Assembly (NCBI RefSeq): GCF_000091045.1
Contig: NC_006670.1
Location: 2,148,201 to 2,212,200 of the forward strand
DNA: 64,000 nt
Reading direction: 5' to 3'
DNA from: Cryptococcus deneoformans JEC21
Taxonomy: Eukaryota > Basidiomycota > Tremellomycetes > Tremellales > Cryptococcaceae
In this document: positions 57,401 to 64,000 of the stretch, piece by piece
How the letters are laid out: each line of letters begins with the position of its first letter
Numbering within the stretch: position 1 is the first letter of the stretch
The notes under the pieces: generated by a model
Database searches by the model: none
The model's input: only the letters and a program-made list of their open reading frames with translations
What the model was told of the DNA's origin: nothing
Program-made: the position numbers and the translations under genes

Positions 57401-60153
57401 GCCATGTGATGAGTCACGAGAATTCTGGTTCGGCTCGCGAGAGGACCAGAAACAATACAGTTCTCAAATATGTGGTGGGCGACGTGAGCGTCAACTGCTG
57501 AGAGAGGATCATCAAGGAGTACTATAGAGGACTGGGCATAAGCTGCACGGGCGAGAGAGAGACGTTGACGCTGGCCACCTGAGAGAAGAAGACCTTTCTC
57601 TCCTACATTGGTGCTTGGTTTTACTTAGCCGAAGGGCTGTGGTAGAAACAACGTGTCACTCACAGATCACCATCAGACATGGCTTGGATATCAGTCCTCA
57701 GAGCGCAAGCATCGATCACAGCGTTCAGCCTGGCGAAGTCAATCTCTTCCCGTCTGGCAGAGAAAGTGATGTTATCTCTGACTGAACCTGAATGAATCCA
57801 AGCTTGTTGAGGGACTGGGCTCAGGTCAGCAACAACCATCCAGATAAAAAGCATAAAGGCTCACCGTAGCTCACTGACCCTCCAAAGACAGAGTGGCCGT
57901 CCATTTGCCTCATTTCGTTGATTAATCCAGAGAGCAAAGCCGACTTTCCCGATCCGACTCGACCGACAATGCAGACTAAAGCACCTGCTTTGTCTGTTAG
58001 CTCCAGATCAGCCCTTGTCTGGATCCATAGTCACCCTTAGGTATTCTCAGATCAATGTCTGCCAGTCTGAACGGCTTCTCCTCGATCTTAGCGTTCTTCT
58101 CCTCACCTTCAGTAGTCCCATTCTTGTTTTTCCTTTCCTTCACCTTTTGAAACTCAAAGTCTCCCTTTACGTCTACCGCCCACCTAGCATCTTCCTGTAC
58201 ATTGACCCCTTCTGGCATCTCCTCTGCTCTCAGCAGCGTACCTATCCTCCCTATACCCACGAGAGCGTCGGAGATCGCGGTAAAGCACATAGGCAAGAAG
58301 GCAATGGGCGTTTTGAGGACGTTGAAGTACTGCAGGCCTGAGAATATAGTCGCTGGTGTGAGAGAACGACCTGTGAGTCCGTATGTGATAAACGTTACTA
58401 ATCAATAAAAAAAAGGTATGAGCTCCGCTTTGAGGAATGAAGAAATCGTATAAGGGGAACAACGTACAAACAGCAGCAAGGGTGGGTATAAATGCCATCG
58501 TTGCGTTCATACTCGCTCTATTGAATCCATTCTTCTTGAGAAACACCAATTCCTTCTTCCTCAGCTCAGTCACCTTGCTGGAAAAGAATGACACATAAGC
58601 GAAAAGTTTGACTGCTCGGATGGAAGTGATAGTCTCTGATAGCAGACGAACGCGCGCATCGACATAGGTCAGTTGGGACTGACGGGTACGAACCATGACA
58701 GCGAACATGAAAGCTTGAAGGGGGCCTGCAAGGGCCATTACCTATGTTTCGGTAGTTGAGACAGTCTCATAATTTCTTATGAATGGTTGGAAGATGACTT
58801 ACGGCTAGTCCGACTAAAGCTGAATATCCGAGAGTCCAGATGAGCAATCCCAAGCCAACCACGATCTGCACAGGCTGTACTACAAGATCAAGAGTCATAG
58901 GTGCCGAGAAGTCGAGAAAGGAAGCGTCGGCTGAGACCATGGTCGTCATTTTACCTGAGGTCATCTCTACTTTTGCTGTTGTCGAGAGTTTCCTATCGGC
59001 TCGTTAATACGTGCTACAACCAAGAAGCCGTGGTGATCTCACAGTGACTTGCTACCGATTAAGTCAATCAACGCGGCGCGCATCATGAGTCCAATCACAC
59101 TTCCTCTCTGTAAAGCCTGATAGGAGAATAAACTTGAAGCTTGGATCATTGCGAAAAGGGCAAAGGCCAAGCCAAGGCTGTAACCTATGGATTTAGGTGG
59201 AGAATTGTTAGTGGGGTCATTGTGGTATGTGTGGGCGGTGGTGATTTGGTTGATGAGCTGTTGGGTGACGAGGGGGTAGGTCACCTGAAGAGCAGCTAGC
59301 ATGAAGGTAAGTATCTGTACCTGTTTACCGGGCGGCATGAGCGAGACATACCAGCGCAACTCTTCATAATGATTGCGATCCACCATTTCAGCCACACGGT
59401 GGAATACATGGCCCTAATCAGACTCATGTCATATAATTTACCGTTTTCTATTGTTACTTGCCCTTTCAAGATCTTATTGGCTTTCTTCTTCCCATATTGT
59501 TTAACGAGACCTTTATTTTCTAGACCGCTCAGATTTCCCTCCTCCTTTTGACGTAACGATGGAATGGGGAGGGTATCTTCATCCGTAATGGTCTCGACGT
59601 GCGCCGTGTCATGGTTCATAGCAAAAACATCCATACCAACCATGGAAAACATGCTCTCCCTAGCTTGTTTCATATACGCTCGCGATGTTGACGTTGTGAG
59701 CCTGTCATTCAATCTCCCGTGTCGGGTAGCGGGATGTATACCAGCTCCGAGCGAGGAAGAAGTGGGTATGTGAGAGGTACGGCTGTTTACAGGAGGGTGA
59801 GACGGTGAAAGACGTTTGGATGGAGGGGTACGACTGAGGAAGTTGGCTCGAAGTTGGTCTGAGACCTTTTGAAATAGTCAGTTGCCCTCATACGAAAGAC
59901 GGAATGGGTACTTACCGTCTTGCATTCCAGGTCAGTTGTCAAGTCCCATAAATCTGCGAGTCATTAGCTTACAATTCAGCGAAGCTATGATTTACTTGCC
60001 ATCAGCCTCGAGAGGTCTTGAATACCCTGCCTTAATAATAGGAGTCACCCAGTGAAATAGTATCTTTGATAGGCAATTGGCATTCTGTTCCGGAAGAGGC
60101 CTGTCTTTGAATATAGCAGATGGTGCAGGTACCGGCTTGTAGAATGGGATCAT
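54408..60153 (-). CDS. ABCC-family ATP-binding cassette transporter (Yor1-like)
   Basis: Full-size exporter (about 1,460 residues, 26 exons) of the MRP/ABCC type, lacking the extra TMD0, as in yeast Yor1. First exons are 60153-60000, 59953-59916, 59865-59352, 59295-59043, 58992-58803, 58741-58468, 58397-58035, 57984-57865, 57814-57664 and 57613-56905; the last exon ends at TAA 54408. NBD1 has Walker A GRVGSGKSALLSGL, signature LLSGGQRQRLSLARAAYAQ and Walker B IVLLDDPLSAVDAHVAHHIF. NBD2 has GRTGAGKSSLVGAIM, FSGGEKQMLALMRALARD and KILLLDEATSSVDGETDALI. TM helices precede each. Intron 1 (59999-59954) uses a GC donor (GCAAGT), since reading through gives a stop. Likely a plasma-membrane drug, glutathione-conjugate or lipid exporter; substrate unknown. 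Confidence 0.93.
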
Positions 60154-61067
60154 CTCGGTTTATCGTGGGACCACCAGTCTGGCGAGAGTCTGCTATCAGA
60201 TAACGAAAACGTCCCGGACTCTTCTTGTCAATTTTGATTCTTTAAGCATCTTAACCATTCTGTCTCAGAAGAATAGGACAAAGGATTCAGCATCCTTCCT
60301 CTGCTCCCAGTATTAAGATGCTTCGGCCGATAAGATAAGTGAATTCGAGGTTCCTTTTAGGCAAAAGAGGGGTTAGATGACTGGTCAATCGTCATGATTA
60401 AGGAGGGGGTACATTGATGGCCACATCGATCCTTCTGCACAACTCATCAGCCGAATTCATCCTTATTGGGGTGCCATGGAACCTACCATCCTTTCCAAAG
60501 CTCCTCCAAATGATATATTTTGACTCAGAACAGGGCCTGCCTTCTGGCATCATTATTGTCCATAATAAAGGTGTGTTATGGGTATATTACTGTACATGAG
60601 GCTTTTGCGACTATGTGTAGCTACCCGGATTATTCAGCTTGATCTCTGGACCGTCTACAGCATGCTAATAAAGATGTAATACGACAAAGAACACGAGAAC
60701 AGAAACTCAGCAAGACAAAGGAAAGTAATAAACGCTGTAACTATTGCAAGTCCCCCGCGACTCAACAACATGCCGCTGCGATTCGCTCGGGTACTCGTAC
60801 CTTGCTCAGCGACGGACCTCGATCAGTCCCATGCTTATATCATATCTTCTCTTTCCATTTCACATACCCATAGTCTATTGCTAACCAGAACGCTTACCCG
60901 ATACACAGCATTGCCCTTTGGTCAAAGCCTCTCGTCCAAGGAGTACCTTCAGTCAAAGACCCGCCTTCCGAACACTTGCGACCAACAAAGAACAATTGAG
61001 CCACTCAACTCGCACGACCATCTTCATTTGCCCTATCCTAATTTTTGTCTGCCTGAACTAGCTCGCA
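60154..61067. other. Divergent promoter region
   Basis: About 910 bp between the ABC transporter start and UBC2. The UBC2 leader is long and holds upstream ATGs (for example 60770 and 60830) in short open frames. Whether they lie in the transcript is unknown. No gene is called. Confidence 0.4.
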
Positions 61068-61860
61068 ATGGTAAGTCCAATGCGTCTGTAATACATCTGC
61101 AAAGTCTTCGCTTGGAAACAGTGGCTGGAGCTTGAGATCGATGCTGAATTATGTCGTAGTCCACAGCTGCCAAGCGACGTCTGATTCGAGACTTTAAGCG
61201 TCTCACTTCTGATGCCCCCATCGGTATCTCCGGCAGTCCCAATCCTGACAATATCATGGTATGGAACGCCGTCATCTTTGGACCTCGTGAGTTCCATTTT
61301 CGCCGAAGCATCGTTACTCTTGCTTCTTGCCGAGTCAAAGTAAGCTTGTGACTAACCTTCCATTGCTCTGGGCAGCCGAGACACCATTTGAAGACGGCTC
61401 TTTTCGACTTACTCTCACATTCACCGATGCTTATCCTAACAAGCCCCCTACTGTTCGCTTTATCTCCAAAATGTTCCACCCCAATATCTATGCCAACGGC
61501 GAGCTTTGTTTGGATATCTTGCAGAATAGATGGAGTCCGACGTACGATGTGGCGGCAATCTTGACAAGTGTGCAAAGTCTGCTGAATGACCCCAACCCGG
61601 CTAGGTGAGCATAACATTGTATATATAGAACTGCGCCAACTTGCATTTAGTCCTGCGAACGTCGACGCTGCTCAACTCTTCAAGGAGAATCTTAAGGAAT
61701 ACGAACGGCGCGTCAAGGTACGTTTGCTAATTTGCTTTCATAGATAGATTGTTATCGAAACTAACAATGGATTTAGAAAACCGTTGAGCTTTCCTGGGTG
61801 GACAACGCAGATGAGATCGAAGCCGAAGTGGTTGAAGCGGACGAAGGGAGCTCATCATAA
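61068..61860 (+). CDS. UBC2: Ubiquitin-conjugating enzyme E2 Rad6/Ubc2
   Basis: A 169-residue E2 that works with Rad18 in PCNA ubiquitination and post-replication repair and with Bre1 in histone H2B ubiquitination. Exons are 61068-61070, 61160-61286, 61376-61604, 61651-61717 and 61777-61860. Exon 1 is just ATG followed by GTAAGT. Conserved features are [60 protein letters not shown] (catalytic Cys in GELCLD) and [20 protein letters not shown]. An acidic tail ([16 protein letters not shown]) resembles the Rad6 acidic extension. Assignment is very firm. Confidence 0.97.
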
Positions 61861-62470
61861 GGGCTCTGTAATCTTGTTTCATCGATGTCCGCTAATCATC
61901 AAGGGGAAGTCCTAGCGCGGTATACTAGATTTCGAGATGGTAGAAACAAGTGGTGATGGTAGAGAAGAGAGAAAGAAGAGGAAGGATCGATCAACGACTT
62001 AGGCGATTTGGCTTTGTGCAACAAACCTGCTCAAGCAAACAATGAGGGAGACGCGGACGAAGACACGATACGGGTAGCTTATCTAATCCACAGAGAAGGC
62101 AGAATCTTGTATTTCCTAGTTTTTCCATCAATACGCCATACAACATTATCCAGCCCCGATAGCGATCCCTTTACAGGCTGTTCCATGCATATCCCGTCTT
62201 TCGGTCTTTTGAGTACCTCGCTTGTTCATGTGTCGGATGCGACATCCAAGGAACCCCGACCGAAGCGACGGTCTGCACAGGCTACCTTCTTTGACTGTAT
62301 AAGCATAAAGCATAAGCGTACATAAATTCATCTCTAATTCCCAGCCAGTCCATTTTCGCCCATTTGTTCATATTCATCACCGGAATAGCGCGCACGTTGC
62401 GATAGCCAGGAAAAAAGGGCCTAGCGGCAACACACTTTCAACAACGACGTACACCATCGATTCATCGTCA
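61861..62470. other. Convergent 3' region
   Basis: About 610 bp between the UBC2 stop and the stop of the small membrane-protein gene. No coding family was seen. Confidence 0.4.
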
Positions 62471-62925
62471 TTATGATTCTTGCGACCACCAGGAGTCCAT
62501 ATATGACTTTACAGTGACCTCTATCACCCCATCAAAAATATGTCGATACTCATGTCGTAAAAAAAGTATGTCGTAGCTCCCTTTCCATCGTGAGGTATCC
62601 TTTTGGATCGGCAGCATCTGGTCTGGAGTATCATACAACACATTACTGAGTTCGAATTCAAAAGTTTGATCATTATGCGAAGCTCGGCATTCACCTTTTT
62701 TCATTGGTTTTGGTAGCCGCAGGGAGCTGGGATTCATCTTGAGATTGACGCTTTCCTGACTTTTTCGCTCAGTTTAGATGCAGCCGCAATGTATGAGTTG
62801 AGATGATTGGGAGTCAGTACCGCGAAGATGAGAACAGCAACGACCCAAACATTTTGCACGGGTCTTCTGCGCATGGCTTGGATCATTTTTTTTTGATCTC
62901 TTCCCCTGCAGACCCGATAACTCAT
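62471..62925 (-). CDS. Small putative membrane or secreted protein, unknown
   Basis: Two exons, 62925-62821 and 62755-62471, give 129 residues. The 65-nt intron (GTACTG donor, CTGAGC branch region, CAG acceptor) joins in phase 0. The only hydrophobic segment, VQNVWVVAVLIFA, follows basic RRRP near residue 20 and would act as a signal anchor. The rest is soluble, ending VKSYMDSWWSQES. I do not recognise the family. The start is uncertain: ATG 62925 lies in sequence that also looks like the 3' part of a 45-nt intron (GTAAGT at 62950 to CAG near 62905), so the true start may be the internal ATG at 62886 or 62871, or further upstream exons may exist. Confidence 0.45.
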
Positions 62926-63570
62926 TTTATGACTGAGCGGGGGGACTTACGATCTGACGAAGTGCACGTAAAAACGGTCGACCATATGCCATGCCGAAAC
63001 CTCTTGAAGCAGTGTCGGAGGGGACTTCCGGTGCTGAGACCAGTCGGTGTATGGGACAGCTAGATGTGACCCGCGAATGGAGGACTACGAACACTTTAGC
63101 TGAGCCACTGTCTTTTTGGTCTCTAAAATACGTACATGGCCATGGAGGGATACCACTCGATCGCTACTAAACTGGAAGTATCCATAAATTCCGATTTGAA
63201 TTGTTGACCTTCATCAGTAACCAATCATTATGATTTGGTGCGGAGTCACCGTCAACCAGTTGCCCTAAATTTTACATACCATTAGACGCGGATCAAGCAA
63301 TAGCTTCGATGACCAAAATACTGCTGAAAAAAGGTCGGGATGCAAATGCCGGCGGTCAATGATGATTAACGAAGAAAAAGGGGGGCATAGGCATCATGCC
63401 TTGTTTGGTTGTTTCATTGTTGGTGCAGCAAGCTATTATTCAGAAACAGCAAGTTGTGCAGTGACAGATTAGAAGAGAAAGAAGTTGAGGGTATATATGC
63501 AAAAATACCTATATCGAGCTGAGTGTAAAAGCATAACCAACCAAACAAACAAACAAAAAACAAAAAAATA
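62926..63570. other. Intergenic region
   Basis: About 645 bp between the small membrane-protein gene and the tRNA. It has an AAC/CAAA-rich stretch at 63535-63567 just next to the 3' end of the tRNA. Because the tRNA is on the minus strand, this reads as a T-rich run and fits its RNA polymerase III terminator. Confidence 0.45.
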
Positions 63571-63673
63571 TATCCCATCCCGGGATCGAACCGGGGACCT
63601 TTCGCGATCACCAGATCGGGTGACCTGTCTTTTAATGTGAAGCGAACACTCTAACCAACTGAGCCAATGAGAT
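63571..63673 (-). tRNA. tV(CAC): tRNA-Val(CAC) with a 29-nt intron
   Basis: On the minus strand the acceptor 5' side ATCTCAT pairs with 3' ATGGGAT plus discriminator A. The D-arm is GCTC...GAGT. The anticodon arm is TTCGC/GCGAA with loop TTCACA-C, giving anticodon CAC. The T-arm is CCCGG TTCGATC CCGGG. A 29-nt insertion (63635-63607) sits after position 37, the normal place for nuclear tRNA introns, and removing it leaves a 74-nt tRNA. All stems pair, with one G-T in the acceptor stem. A T-rich run follows the 3' end (minus strand, 63567-63560). Confidence 0.93.
63608..63622 (-). other. Hairpin inside the tRNA intron
   Basis: The intron contains ATCACCAGAT/ATCTGGTGAT complementarity on either strand around 63607-63622, which could extend the anticodon stem in the precursor as in other intron-containing tRNAs (bulge-helix-bulge-like). 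Short and not verified by folding. Confidence 0.3.
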
Positions 63674-64000
63674 AGCTCGTTGAAAGTAAGAGGTCTGCAT
63701 GCATCATATCATATGAACAAGATTCTGTTGCTTTGAAAGATCCGGAAACTCGACTGGTTGGTTTCGTCATCTTTCCACTATGGTTTGAGCAGGCTTCTAA
63801 CATTGCTACTTTTCCTTTACCATCCATATTTCTTCACGAAAGTACCGCACCAATGCGGCGCATAAAAGGTAGCGAAGTAGAAGAGGCGGAAATCCTGCAA
63901 GCAACGATTTGGCGACTCCAATCAATTCAAGGACTTAGAGGACAGTATAACGACCGGAAACCGACGTATCCGGGTATGGTTGGCTACTAACTGGTGGAGA
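63674..64000. other. Window edge, nothing assigned
   Basis: About 330 bp upstream of the tRNA. An open plus-strand stretch at 63733-63990 has no recognisable family or splice signals, so no gene is called. It may contain the 5' part of something beyond the window. Confidence 0.35.

Noticed and set aside
62905..62992. Upstream exon MAYGRPFLRALRQI joined to the small membrane protein
   Set aside because: GTAAGT at 62950 and CAG near 62905 form a neat 45-nt intron, but the joined frame does not match the downstream exon; left as an alternative start only.
63733..63990. 85-codon open stretch at the right edge
   Set aside because: No family resemblance; it may be chance or an incomplete exon, which cannot be judged at the window edge.

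Overview
This is a eukaryotic nuclear window, almost certainly from a tremellomycete basidiomycete yeast (Cryptococcus or a close relative such as Kwoniella). Genes are dense and on both strands. Nearly every gene is cut by several short introns, mostly 45-75 nt, with GTNNGT donors, CTAAC/CTGAC-like branch points and CAG/TAG acceptors. The proteins read as fungal, and several match forms typical of Cryptococcus (calcipressin, 126-residue Atg8, siderophore transporter). Exon coordinates were worked out by hand by matching splice signals to reading phase and protein-family expectation.

Layout. 1-4.0 kb is gene-poor: direct and tandem repeats, then a decayed multi-exon gene of unknown family. 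4.1-32.4 kb is a conserved block: calcipressin, a CaCA cation/Ca2+ exchanger, the Rag GTPase Gtr1, a Q/N/G-rich nuclear-looking protein, the mitochondrial ATPase inhibitor IF1, a large proline-rich RING-H2 protein, a myosin light chain, the DEAD-box helicase Ded1, polynucleotide kinase/phosphatase, anthranilate phosphoribosyltransferase and the cohesin subunit Scc3. 32.6-37.2 kb is an accessory island: a frameshifted fragment of the purine enzyme ATIC (Ade16), a short orphan coding stretch, an F-box fragment, a PIF/Harbinger-type DDE transposase and a convergent Myb/SANT-like gene. 38.0-46.1 kb returns to ordinary genes: siderophore transporter, Atg8, an unrecognised 650-residue protein and an ArfGAP. 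46.7-47.4 kb holds a broken NDR-type kinase fragment. 48-62.9 kb carries eS30, prephenate dehydratase, eL34, the WD40 protein Sqt1, a 26-exon ABCC transporter, the E2 enzyme Rad6/Ubc2 and a small putative membrane protein. A tRNA-Val(CAC) with a 29-nt intron lies near the right end.

Themes. The genes are mainly housekeeping and do not form an operon-like unit. Two belong to calcium signalling or homeostasis (calcipressin and the CaCA exchanger are convergent neighbours), one to TORC1 control (Gtr1) and one to autophagy (Atg8). Two belong to aromatic amino-acid synthesis (Trp4 and Pha2), three to translation (Ded1, eS30, eL34, with Sqt1 as a ribosome-assembly chaperone) and three to genome maintenance (Pnk1, Scc3, Rad6). 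The best candidate for something unusual is the 32.6-37.2 kb island, where pieces of unrelated host genes sit beside a two-gene Harbinger-like element.
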